DNA of 64,000 nt from Stenopsyche tienmushanensis (lineage: Eukaryota > Arthropoda > Insecta > Trichoptera > Stenopsychidae), in assembly GCA_008973525.1 (NCBI GenBank), contig WACJ01000416.1, positions 124,001 through 188,000 on the forward strand, read 5' to 3'. Shown here piece after piece: positions 39,708 through 50,072 of the stretch. The notes under the pieces were generated by a model that saw nothing but the letters and a program-made list of their open reading frames with translations, did no database searches and was not told the DNA's origin. A program made the position numbers and the translations under genes. Position 1 is the stretch's first letter. The number at the start of each line of letters is the position of its first letter.

Positions 39708-39970
39708 CTGCAATGGAAGTATGAGTTGAGTTGGAGAGTTCCGACAAAGGGTCGGGAAAACTTGGAAACTGGCACTGATTTATCTGCATGTTTAATTTCG
39801 TGCAGAAAAATCGTGGGTCTTTCAAATGAGTTCCCTGCGAAGTTTTCCAGGGAAAAGTCTCGAACGTTTTCCGATAATTATTTTGCCCCACCATAATAAA
39901 TAACCCCCATTTTATCTTCGCCACGTTCGATTATAGTTCTGTCCGCGATTGTGGGAAACGTCAGAAAAGA
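39708..39970. promoter_or_regulatory. GC-richer unique block next to the LINE
   Basis: Unique sequence with balanced composition and no recognised coding. ORFs on both strands are not recognisable. It may be one of the scattered conserved-looking blocks. Confidence 0.2.
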
Positions 39971-41360
39971 AATATTTTCTTGCTCTGTTCTTTTCATTAT
40001 CGAGCCGATCGAGATGAAAAGAATAAGTCGAGACATTCCTATAAATAATATTCTGTGAAAACCTCAAAAAAATAAACGAAATTCCATAAACACATCAAAC
40101 AAAGATATTGAAACTATCAAAAGAAAAGTTACGTTAAAATGATTGCGATTGTAATATAATAAAATATGTGCATGAAACAAATTAGAAGAGGTTTCTAAGA
40201 TTACATCTTATACTGTAAGATTACATAAAAAAAATAATGTAACAAGGTTATAGCAGTCGGCTAACAGAATTTATAACTTAAGCCTGTTGGATCCGGAGCA
40301 AAGGCCCAGTTGATGGAGGATATCAAAGAAGACATTTTAAACACCTTCATCAGAATGACAAGGGATACAGTTTGACCTGAAGGAAACTAAACTCAAAGCA
40401 GGTTTATGATTTGATGTGACAGCTTACTCCGAAAATAATACCCAGAATTTAATATTTACGAACTATTACATTCACCCCAAAACAATAGAAATGGGTGATG
40501 GGTTAGTATAAAATGAAAATGAAATTAACTTTCTTTTAATGATGGATAATGTAACAGGTATTAAGGGGTAAAGAAATCACAGGGAAACGTCTACCATCAA
40601 GGGTGCACTAATCGAGGGGGATCTTTAATGAAATAGGATCCTATTAGCTGGAGTAGTTTGCTGAAGCTAGCTAAAACTCTAACAAAGAAAAGATTCATTA
40701 GATGTTCTTCCACGCTAAAGACTTTGAAATTTCAATGGAAATTCAAGCTATATATTTCATATATTGTGTTCAAATTGTATACAAATTATTTGTAATAATC
40801 AAAGAATATTTCGTTTATGGAGTAAGAAGAAATACTATATTTAATCTTATCTATCTTATTTATATTAGATTTCCAGTGAAAATAAGTAAATCTAAACCTA
40901 TTGCTTTACTTTGAATACGAAGAAAATTTACAAGAATTCAATCTAAATGAATTATTTGTAAACGATGTACCAAAAAAATTAAATTTGTACTCCAGATTTT
41001 TGATTTGTATGCAAAGTGAAAAAAATATCTTTCAACCATTCATAAGCACATTTAGCATTACTTCTAAATTTAAGGCACGTCACCGCTGTCAACTTTATAA
41101 TAAAACTACATTTTACATTGATCACAACTGATGTTTATGCAGAAATGATCAATAAATTCAAAAAATTATAATTTTCTGGTTTAATCCTCAAAAAAATCTT
41201 TGGCAATCATAATTATTTTATAAAAAAGAAATTTATGTTTTGCATCAATTAACTCCTGCTGAGTAACTATTCCGATAAAAAGTAGAATTTCACACAAATA
41301 ACTTCTACTGAAAACGTAAGTTATTTAGTGGATAAAAAAATAGCTTTGAAAAAAAATGGT
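39971..41360. other. No gene recognised
   Basis: AT-rich sequence. ORFs at 40702-40914 and 40901-41131 overlap slightly and are not recognisable. Confidence 0.4.
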
Positions 41361-41389
41361 TTTTATTTGACAGGACTGTAAAAGAATTT

Positions 41390-41690
41390 TTCGATGTGGA
41401 CTGTTAAAAGCAGGCAAAATTTTGATGGTAGAAGTATACAGTGAACAATTGAGTAGATTGAATGCGACACTAATGGAAAAGAGACCGGCTATAGTGAATT
41501 GACACAACGTTATTCTGCAGCACGACAATGTCTATCCGCATATCGTTAAATTGATCCGTGAAAAATTAAAAGTGTAGACTAGGAAATTTTATTACAGCCT
41601 CGATGTTCACCAATCATTTTTTGAGGCTATATGGAATAAAAAATCAATTGATATGATCAGGCAAAGTCCTCGAGGATATTTTTACTTTTG
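41390..41690 (+). pseudogene. mariner transposase fossil
   Basis: The + strand reads GLLKAGKILMVEVYSEQL, then SRLNATLMEKRPAIVN and VILQHDNVYPHIVKLIREKL. These match the mariner order LLxPGKTIxxxxYxxQL-DRLNxALxEKRPALVN-VxxxHDNARPHxA. HDN holds the second catalytic aspartate of the DD34D triad. After REKLKV the frame hits a stop, and the following PPYSPDLAPSDYHLF region is unrecognisable. Only the middle of the transposase survives. It is clearly older than the mariners at 47.8, 50.1 and 58.0 kb and shares no close nucleotide match with them. Confidence 0.85.
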
Positions 41691-41699
41691 TAAGTAATA

Positions 41700-42434
41700 T
41701 ATTATTAGTATCAATCTGTTGACTTATCATAAACGTCGTATTCACTTCAAAATATCAGAAAGAGTTAAGCAATAGTTCTTGATAATGATGGCAATGCTAT
41801 CAATATTTTTTCAAGGCAAAATTGGCTGTTATTAAATATTCAATATCATTTTCAACCCATAGCTACTCCAACCATCATACAAGCTATTTGAAAAGGTCAT
41901 AAATATTAAATAATAAAAGTCAGGATTGAGACCATAAAATAGATAAAGTGTAAGTTGGCAAAAAATATATATTCCAAGTATGTCGGCTGTATATAATGTC
42001 ACTGTAATTAATCGCAATAAACCTCCATTTAACAAAACGAATTAACTCCTCTTTGATCAATGTATAAAGTCAGTATTGACGAACGTTTGCGAAGTAAATA
42101 GATTGATTGCTAATTCAGAAAATAAAAACGCATGAACAAAGAGCTATGTAATGCAATATTTTAGGATAAATAATGAGACGCAATTGCAAAAGGAATGTGT
42201 GGATAAAAATAATGGCAATAGCTAGTAGCATTGTTTTTTTTACATTGGCGTATTTAAAATGACAAAATGGACGAAACATAGACAAAGGCTTCCATATGAA
42301 TACGAAGCATATCCTGAAAGTAGTGTATTTAAAAAAACAAAGGATATTGTTAATGCCGTTCAATGCATCTGGTGTGTCGTGACACAAGCTTCTTTATGCC
42401 CCCTCGAAGGACCTCTTTTTGCACCTTTTTCTTT
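41700..42434. other. No gene recognised; left flank of inverted-repeat arm A
   Basis: The overlapping ORFs 42115-42387 minus and 42259-42453 plus carry no motif. Because the window ends at 64000, I cannot tell whether this stretch is also duplicated in the missing part of arm C. Confidence 0.4.
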
Positions 42435-42570
42435 CAGAGAGGGGAAAATATGATAATCTGAAGGCGCCAAGTGGTTTTGAATTTTTTAGCAGATGAAGAA
42501 TTGGCGTAACACTGTGACGACTATCTTTTTTACTCAGACATGTAATTAGCCACCCATTTTTTATTTCCAG

Positions 42571-42781
42571 TCACAATAGAGCTCAGAAACTCTTCATCTT
42601 TCAATTCAAGTCGCGCAAGAAACTCTTGGGCGCTATTGAAACGCTCGCACTTGGCGGGATTTCTTACCGATATCTTTCACGTTGGATACTACAACGTGAA
42701 TTTATGTACTACCGTGTTCCTGCTATGCTCGTTTTGTCAGGAGATCCTCCTCTACCACTCAGTATGGCCAACCCTCAATAA
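42571..42781 (+). CDS. Candidate 3' exon, arm A copy
   Basis: An acceptor-like TTATTTCCAG ends at 42570. It is followed by about 70 open codons beginning with the end of a split codon and HNRAQKLF, then GAIETLALGGISYRYLSRW, LVLSGDPPLPLSMANPQ and TAA. I do not recognise the protein. The arm C counterpart (63679-63889) has the same length and no indel. Of 8 substitutions, 4 are third-position silent (R, L, G and P codons) and 4 change residues. In the overlapping alternative frame the changes I examined all alter residues. This is weak support for this frame. Conserved non-coding DNA or a decayed element remains possible. Confidence 0.3.
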
Positions 42782-44192
42782 ACAAAAAAAACATAGCCCG
42801 TTATTGTCACAGTACACTTACTTTCGGGATATACCTCGTACACATATCAATATTTTCTATTTTTCCTTCTGTTTTATTTTCTCGCTCGTATTGCATAATT
42901 TTCTTGATGTGGTAATGATGCATAATAAATGCATAAAAATTAGAGTTCATGCAAGATTATCATCTATCTTAGTTTCCATGCATATCCAAGCAGATAGTGC
43001 TTGAAAGATGTATATAATAGCAATCAATAACACGAAAATATTCGATCTATAATCTTCGCGATCTTCTTGTGTTAAGACGGTTTTTGGACGATAAAAGAAA
43101 AAGACATGTTTTGAATGCACGTGAGTTATGGTATTTGAAAATCGTGCTTTGAATATTTTGAGCTGTTTGGATTCATTGAAAGATAAGTGTGACAGACAGA
43201 AAGATTCAAACTGGTGATTGCTGGAAATAAAAGACCACAAGAAATATTTTCAGAACGCTGAATGAAACATATTAAACAACACGTCCAAGAAAAAGCTATT
43301 AATAAACTTTAGCATTGAGGAATTAACATTCTCTTATTCATTCATTTTCTCGCCTCATGCATTTTTTCGCTTAGTTTTTAAGATGTCTGTGGCAAATACT
43401 ATTTTTTTATAGCTGTTCATTAGTCAATAATATTTGTTGTAGGCAATTTTTCTTATTTAATAAATATTCTATTACTTCCTTGCTCTCTTAATTAAATACA
43501 TAACAGACTGAAGTATTCTTCCCAAATAGCCTCCTGGTGAATAATATAAAGAACGACTACAGATTTTCAATAATGTTCATCTTCATAGATCTTGAAAATT
43601 GTGTGACCTTTGTAACCCTGATGCACCGGTCGGCATCAAAACAGGTGGTGCCCTGGATTGGGCCCGCGGGCCAAATTCTACCCTATAGACCTTATAGATA
43701 GACATAGATCGATTATATTAATTTTTGTGATGTTTGTAGATATCTATCATCTGTAATTTTCAATAATTATTTTAATCATTGCCTTTGTATTTACGATATT
43801 AAAGACCATTATCCACAAAAGATTATTTACAAATAAGGAACTTAAACTAATGTTTAAAAAAGGATACCATACATTTTGGTTAAAAAAAAAACAGACACTA
43901 TTTTTATGTTCTGTGTTATGGATTATTTACTGAAGTTGTATGTCTCGTTACGAAAAAAAAACTCATAGAGACTATAATAAACTATAATAAGGTTTTCATG
44001 GCCAAGATTTTATTATGATAAGAGATCCATGGGTATAGTTTGGAAATTACTGCTATAAATAAAAATCTCTCAAATATGAATCCTGATTTAGCACACATAA
44101 GTGGTTGAAATGAAGTGAGGTTGTAGATTAAAAAAAACATTTTTTTGGACATAGGATGCAGTAATTTAAATCTGGCTTATAATATACAAAAA

Positions 44193-45110
44193 GGATGTAC
44201 AATTTTGGTACATATATAGACGATGTAACTTCCGGATGTTTTTTCCAATAGTATCGGGGTAGTGGCCGTTATCGGCCATTATCTCGCGGGTCTGAGAGAA
44301 TTTCATTACGCCTCTGGTTCACTTTTATTTATATCCCTTTATAAGCCCAAGGAAATGGCTTATCACGACTGTTTGTTTCCCCCTGTCTGGCGATAGCCCG
44401 TACTAACTCGGCCCTCCAGCTGAGTTATTGCTCGTCCAGGCGGCGAAACCCTTGTAACAACACCACATCACGCGATTTTCACAATTTACATTGGTACCAT
44501 TAAAAATGTTACGCGTTACTGTCCTCGTTATGAAGTCAAAATCCATATAATCTTACGGTCTTATGTGTGAAAGAGGTGCGTGCTTCCCCAGGAGAGCTTT
44601 CGTCTTGGAGCTTTATCACCCGGGTTTCTTCAGCCGCATACATTTCGCAGTGCAAATAATTTTTCATAAGTATATACACAGGAAATTCAATTCATTGCTA
44701 GGCGCAAATGATCGCATTGATCCGCAGAATTATTCACCGGCTCGTATGTGCAAAGAAAATGCTCGTAGGAAATTAATTACCGTAAATTTCCAGCAGCGGA
44801 AATGCAATTTATTGGCGAGTAATTCTTGGGAGCGCTCATTAAGTAGAACTTCACATATTTCGTTCACTTTTAATATAAGTTACCACTACATTTAGTTTCC
44901 TCTTATCTCTTTCCATTTCCTACAATCCTACCTCCATCACTATGACACTTAACTACCATTTCAACCTCGTAGTTTCTACGACTTTCAAGCACATTAAAAC
45001 TTCATTTAAATCATGAAATCTCGCTCTGGTTTTGTGTTTTATCTCAACCAAATAAGCAAGTAAAATAAAATCCACCATAAAAACAAAGACCATAACTTTA
45101 TACTTTTGTT
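44193..45110 (+). promoter_or_regulatory. Near-invariant block in arm A, regulatory candidate
   Basis: Compared with 60830-61746 in arm C, I count about 4 substitutions and one 2-bp indel in 917 bp, against about 21 substitutions in the neighbouring 620 bp. The block is GC-richer and contains GGAAATTAATTACCG and CATTAAG homeodomain-like words and a palindromic GGCCGTTATCGGCC. A 110-codon frame inside (44563-44895) is probably not coding, since all three substitutions in it change residues. It may be a conserved regulatory element kept in both arms, or a recent gene-conversion tract. Confidence 0.45.
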
Positions 45111-45184
45111 TAAGACGTTCAGCAGGAGGATGACGCAACCCCAAACTTGCCAGACATATCCAATAGTATTCAAATGCGACTATA

Positions 45185-45340
45185 CAGGATGTTTTGCACA
45201 TGGACAGATAATTTTTTTTTTGGGAATTTGATATTTTTTACACATAGGTCCTATGTCCTAAGTGTCAGGGTTGTCAAAACGGATTTTTTTTCAATGACAC
45301 AGGGCCTATGTGTGAAACGTACCAAAAGACCCTATTTTAA
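45185..45340 (+). mobile_element. Short MITE-like relic, arm A
   Basis: It begins CAGGATGTTTTGCACATGGA, the terminus of the 12.6-kb transposon family. An inverted internal pair follows (CACATAGGTCCTATGTCC and GACACAGGGCCTATGTGTG). It is also present at the matching place in arm C, so it predates the duplication. No ORF. Confidence 0.65.
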
Positions 45341-45480
45341 TGATTTCATCTTAATTTAACTGTAGATGAAAAGAAATGAACTATCACAATAAAATAAGTT
45401 ATCCCTGTAAAATATGGAGAGCCTTGATTAATGGTTTTTTTAAATATTAATATACTTTGAGTAGATCATTATCGTTTTAA

Positions 45481-46396
45481 GGCGTCTTCTCACTTTGCAA
45501 ATTTAAAAAAAATCGATTTTAATTTTATTTTAAATTTTGAAAGTAAATATCTTCAAAAATGTTATATCGAAATTTCATAAAGATCGGACGAGTCTAACTA
45601 CTTTTTTGAGCGACCGTTAGGTGACTACCTGAGAGCACCCGGCTGCATACGTATTGTTCAGACTCATGGTGCAAGTACAAGAAAGTGGTGAAAAACAATC
45701 AGACAACTTTTAAACATTCTCCTGCTCTAGCTGAGGATATTCACGAGGTTTCGAAACCAATTTATGAAGATCTTCGGAGAAAATACCCAAAATAACAACG
45801 AGTGTTTCAACAGCTGTGTCTGGGCAATTCTTCCGCAACCAAAACTTTAAACGCGTTTATCTCAAAACAAGGTTTTTCGGTGGCTTGTTGATGAAATTTC
45901 GGAAACTATCCGGCCGATTGTCATGAAATTTAAATGACATATTCTTCATAGTTATGGCTATAGCACATATCATCAGATTTTTGAAATTTTGATTTTAAGT
46001 AATTTTTTTTACAAAAAACTGCAAAAAAAACGCGGTTTTTTTTACTTTTTCGTAAAACGTGCGCCATTTTGTTATTTTCGCAAATATCAAAAATCTGATA
46101 ATATGCGCTACAGCCACTGATATACTGAATCTAAAACTGTTTTATTTTTTTGTTTCAAATGACCCATCTCGGAGATACCATCAAAAAGCCACGAACATAA
46201 CATTTCTACACGGGTTTTTCGATGCTACTGTTTTATTATAATAATTGTTCAAAAAAATAAAAATATTTTTTTTCATTTACTTGAAAGATGTGTTTATTAC
46301 ATAAGATCCATTTTATCTCATAATTTTTAGCGAAAATCCTCGAAAAAAAATCGCGAAAATAGCCTATTTTTGAGGCGCTTAAAGTGAGAAGACGCC
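45481..46396 (+). mobile_element. Kolobok-like TTAA-flanked element, only in arm A
   Basis: The 916-bp insert has perfect 16-bp inverted ends (GGCGTCTTCTCACTTT and its complement) between TTAA at 45477-45480 and TTAA at 46397-46400. Arm C has an uninterrupted junction here. Inside, a degenerate frame reads CSDSWCKYKKVVKNN, KPIYEDLRRKYPK and, past a stop, NNNECFNSCVWAILP. These match a widespread animal transposase-derived domain with WCKY...KPIYxDL...TQNxNESFNxxIW. TTAA duplication plus this domain suggests a Kolobok-like element; piggyBac also uses TTAA but has different transposase motifs. The copy is non-autonomous and internally decayed. Confidence 0.8.
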
Positions 46397-46566
46397 TTAA
46401 GTGACGGAAAATATATGAAAATTAAAATGCATTCAGACCTATTTATCATAATATATGATATAGTAAAATGCGTGTATAAATTGAAAATTTCGTCATAACT
46501 GTTCTTTGTTTGAATTTAAAAACCTAGATACTGTTTTTAAAATTAGCTAGCCTGTCAATACATGAT

Positions 46567-46884
46567 ATGGTAAATGTATTCGATAATATTTTTTTGGGCA
46601 TCAAAGATTGGTATTCATACCAAGTATTCGCCGAAAAATCGATTTCATATCAACTGGTTTCCACAATGCGATCTGCACATATGAAGGGTCTACCACAGGT
46701 CGTGGTGGAGCGTTTGAAAGCTTGTTATTTGGAAATTTGCTCAGAAACCGTCCAATGGATTAACTTCAAAGGTCTTTTTCCGAAGGTCCGCCAAATAGGG
46801 GTGAGAATTTTTTCCACGCCTTTAGGCACGGTCACCGAAACGAGAAGCCTTACGGGGCCGTTCTGTATAGCTTGCCTTGATTAG
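46567..46884 (+). CDS. Unrecognised 105-codon frame conserved in both arms (A)
   Basis: The frame starts MVNVFDNIFLGIKDW and ends RSLTGPFCIACLD. I cannot assign a family. The arm C copy (60009-60362) encodes the same 105 residues and the only substitution I see is silent (GTT/GTC). Open upstream codons exist in both copies without an ATG (a CTG or TTG at about minus 12 codons), so it may be an exon fragment or a decayed element gene rather than a complete small gene. Low divergence over the whole 46.5-47.2 kb interval weakens the coding inference. Confidence 0.3.
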   Translation: MVNVFDNIFLGIKDWYSYQVFAEKSISYQLVSTMRSAHMKGLPQVVVERLKACYLEICSETVQWINFKGLFPKVRQIGVRIFSTPLGTVTETRSLTGPFCIACLD

Positions 46885-46899
46885 ATCGGGAATATATTT

Positions 46900-47842
46900 A
46901 AGTTGACGATATTAGTTCAATATCCAATACGCCTCCAGTATCAAATCCTCTGGCCATCGAAGAAATATTGGAAACATCCTCACAGACAAAACTTTTTTCT
47001 AGGAACGAACACAAACCAAATATATAAAAGATGCAAATTAAAAATCAAATTTAGTATTTTTGGTTTGAATTGTTATTTTTCGCACGGTTTCATAACAAGA
47101 AATACATTAAAAAGAAGTATTTTTTTTCGCTAGATACAAATAGAAACAAGCAATTTGTTTTATGGTCGACTTTGAATTTTAACAAATGAAAAGTAATTAC
47201 AATGGGAGAAAATTTATTAAATTTTACTCCTCATATAACCTTGAGAAAGAGTTTTGTAGTGTGCTTAAAAAGTTGCTTTTTCGTTTTTGTGACAGATCTT
47301 AAATGGTATTCATTTCTCGAACAAATTTTTCTTCGAAGGTCGTATTTTATGCTACTTGAACCTGAATTATTCATTAAAAAAAAAAAACAACGGAAATCAA
47401 CGAATGAAATCTTAGCAGAAATGAATTGGTTGAAAATAATTTATGATATATTTATTTCTATATTTGTAACGATTTGGTTCATATCTGTAAAAAATGCAAT
47501 ACATTAATAGAACTTGTCTACAGAAAGAAAAAGCTTTAACAATGCGAATGTTGAGGATATTCAAGAAGCACAATAGGAAGAAGAAACTGAAACTCAAATT
47601 TTTGAAACGATAACAACGTAAAATATTTTCCCAAAAAAGATAGCCTATTCTTCCCGCCGGCTTCCCAGCGATCTCGCAGCCTCCCGTGAGATCACTCCTC
47701 TTTTTTCATAAAAATAAAAACTTTGGTCATGAACTTCATATATTCAATATCATTCATTCATCATATTAATCCTCTTCTATGGATCCTTCGTGATTCGATA
47801 GCAAATAGATCCGCAATGACCGTCTATATTAAGGTGTATATA
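46900..47842. other. Arm A stretch without a recognised gene
   Basis: AT-rich sequence nearly identical to 59056-59990 in arm C. ORFs of up to 101 codons (47202-47507) differ by frame-breaking indels in A-runs between arms, so they are unlikely to be coding. A short GC-rich patch (47640-47700) is the same in both arms. Confidence 0.5.
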
Positions 47843-48703
47843 TCAGGTCAGTTCAAAAGTTCGTGCGCATTTTTGATTTTTTTTTTAAGTAGTGCAAATA
47901 ACGTAGTGTAAATAACACAATTCAACATTACATTTCAAACCTGTCGAAATTAATCATCTCTTGAATAACCATCGGAAGCATATTAGTACCATTGGAAAAT
48001 TAAATTCGATAATCAATATAAACGTGCTATGTTATATATTTTTTATTTTTGTGTGGTAAATCTACCAGATCTGCAGCGATTAAAATTAATAGTGTACATA
48101 ATATCAGTGTAAGAACTGCCCAGAAATGGTATAAAAAAATAGAAGTTAGAGAAAGTAGCATTTATGATGAACCCCATTCAGGGCGTCTTGTTAATTTTGA
48201 TAACGACGTTCATGAACCACAATTAAAAATTGATCAGATTGCAGAAAGGATGGATTCATCTCATGGAATAGTTTTTCGTCACTTTAAGGAGATTGGGAAA
48301 GTATCCAAGCTTGGAAATTGGGTACCGTATGATCTATCCGAATCCAATTGGCAGCAACGAATGATCATCTGCACTTCACTTTTATCGCGCTTTGAAAGAA
48401 AGTCATTTTTGACCGTTTGGTAACAGGTGACGAAAACTTAATTATTTATCATAACGTCACAAGAAAAAGACAATGGACAGATAAAGATAAGCAGCTAATT
48501 CCAACAGCAAAGGTGTCTTTATATCTAAAGTGTTTGGTGGGATATTTATGGTGTGATTTATTATGAACTGTTAGAACCAAATCAAACTATTAATGTAATT
48601 GTTTATAGGGTCGTTTAAACTTAGAATTGATTAAATAAGGCCCGCGATAGGTGAATATCAAGAAAGAGTTGTTTCATCAACGTATCGCTAGACCCCAAAC
48701 GAT
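47843..48703 (+). mobile_element. mariner copy A, 3' end missing
   Basis: The element starts TCAGGTCAGTTCAAAAGTTC after a TA at 47841-47842, the usual mariner target. It matches mariner B and C until CCCCAAACGA at 48703, where the sequence abruptly changes; the 3' terminal repeat and about 180 bp are lost. At the break the next ten bases (TTTGAGTCGT, 48704-48713) are the reverse complement of the sequence that should follow in the intact element. Its coding half differs from B and C at clearly more sites than B and C differ from each other. Confidence 0.9.
48049..48620 (+). pseudogene. mariner transposase pseudogene, copy A
   Basis: The N-terminal part reads SAAIKINSVHNISVRTAQKWYKK (helix-turn-helix type DNA-binding region), followed by a DEPHSGR-like linker, QIAERMDSSHGIVFRHFKEI, KLGNWVPYDLSE and LSRFE. 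The frame breaks at codon 124 (FLTVW then stop). It resumes one base shifted with VTGDENLIIYHN, which carries the first catalytic aspartate, then SVWWDIYGV and LLEPNQTIN. HDNxRPH and SPDLAPSDYHLF, which carry the second and third catalytic residues, are not recognisable. The protein cannot be active. Confidence 0.9.
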
Positions 48704-48713
48704 TTGAGTCGTA

Positions 48714-50070
48714 ATTTAGAGTTGAGAGTGGTCATGAAAAAGGATATATCTGCTCGAGTCTTAATTTGAGTTGCAATAACTACCAAATACTATATTTGAT
48801 TGCGATTTTTACCATTAAAAATATAAATACATTTAGTTTTATTAATTTAAATCTGTCTGTGAAATATTTGTATGAAGCATAAATGATACCATGGATTAAC
48901 CTGAGGATTAAGATATTCACCGAAAAACATATATCAGATAGTCATGTACTGTATGCAACATGTTAATCATCATAATCAATGATCAAAGGAGGCTATATCA
49001 AATCTATACAGATAATGCTGTTAAATTTTATATTGATAACATTTAGAATGATGATTTATGAAAATTTGTTTAAATTCTTCAAGTCATTGTATCCCCAATC
49101 AAGGGTTGTCAAATATGGCATTGTACGATGAATTACAAGTTGTTGAAATATGTATCATATATTTTATGTAAAATACGACATAACTTTTGAACAAAGCCAA
49201 TATAGAAATGTTCATACACTACGACGCAGCCATGATTAATGATGGGTGTTTTGTTCAATAGTAGCTAATCGAAATTCAAGTTGACGGCGTCGATCTGCCG
49301 CTATGATAAGGGTGGAAGAAGCGATGCGAAAGCTCGCACTGAGCTTTCATAGAAAGCCTGCGGCTTTTGTTGGGGTCAGGTCAACTCCACACTAAAGATA
49401 TCCAACAGCATTCGAACAACAACAACAAAGGCTAATTAGTGAATAATTCTGCATGCGGTGCGGCGAACCCACTTAACTAATATATTGTCTACCATTTTGC
49501 TACCACATCATTAAACAAGAGCACGATTCAACTCTAATATGCCGCAACATCCTGAGAAAAACATCACCGCCGGCATACATCTCTGCAGCCTGATCCTATT
49601 TCCATTTCATAAAATTATAAATTCACATTATACCGACGAGGGATCTGGAAAAAATATAAAGACGCCTTGGGCATCGAAATTCCAGATTTAATAACTTTCA
49701 CTCTCAGATGCGATATAAATATACTTCATCATTATAAAATTAACATGAAAAACGTGCTTAGAGATTTGGTTAACCTGAGTAAATTTATGGAGGTGTCGTG
49801 ATGCTCACCGAGGATATCTATCCATTCTGGACTCTATACAAAGAGCAATATAACCTTAACAGAATTTTTTACAATGGCAAAAAAGTCTTGAAAAAACATA
49901 AAATAGCAATCTTCAAAAATCAAAATTCCTTATCTAATTATCTGTATTAATAGAGTAATCGAAAACTTCCAATCATTCTCGAAATGCCCTTTGCATAAGG
50001 GAGACCTTTTAAAAAAATGAATTCAATAACATAGTCTATCTTCAATATTAAATGTTGCAGTAAAATTATC
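48714..50070. other. Spacer of the inverted duplication, left part
   Basis: AT-rich unique DNA. A GC-richer patch at about 49250-49420 (with a short CAACAACAACAA run) may be a small element relic, but I cannot name it. No gene seen. Confidence 0.4.
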
Positions 50071-50072
50071 TA

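Larger units (their letters stand above)
42435..48703 (+). repeat. Arm A of a large inverted duplication
   Basis: Arm A matches the reverse complement of 58200-64000 from CAGAGAGGGGAAAATATGAT at 42435 to CCCCAAACGA at 48703, apart from unequal insertions. Hand comparison gives about 3.5% substitutions at 42.4-44.2 kb, about 0.4% at 44.2-45.1 kb and about 1% at 46.5-47.6 kb. The right end lies inside a mariner element. The left end may extend further, because the partner runs off the window. The A-only insertion is 45481-46396. Confidence 0.95.

Noticed and set aside
39574..39924. 116-codon minus-strand ORF
   Set aside because: It runs across the (TGTAT)5 array and overlaps the CR1/L2-like LINE frame on the same strand; a shadow of composition and repeat.
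42636..43004. 122-codon ORF on the + strand in arm A
   Set aside because: The arm C copy is frame-shifted in an A-run, and the differences I examined between arms alter residues in this frame. The overlapping 70-codon frame fits better.
43620..43690. GC-rich GGGCCCGCGGGCCAAATT-type patch resembling hAT ends
   Set aside because: Too short, no partner end or 8-bp duplication, and it varies between arms; not enough for an element call.
44563..44895. 110-codon ORF present in both arms (also 61047-61379)
   Set aside because: All three differences between arms change the amino acid and no family is recognised. The block is conserved as DNA rather than as protein.
47202..47507. 101-codon ORF in arm A and its 69-codon partner in arm C
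   Set aside because: The frame is cut by a length change in an A-run between arms and the protein is low-complexity and unrecognised.
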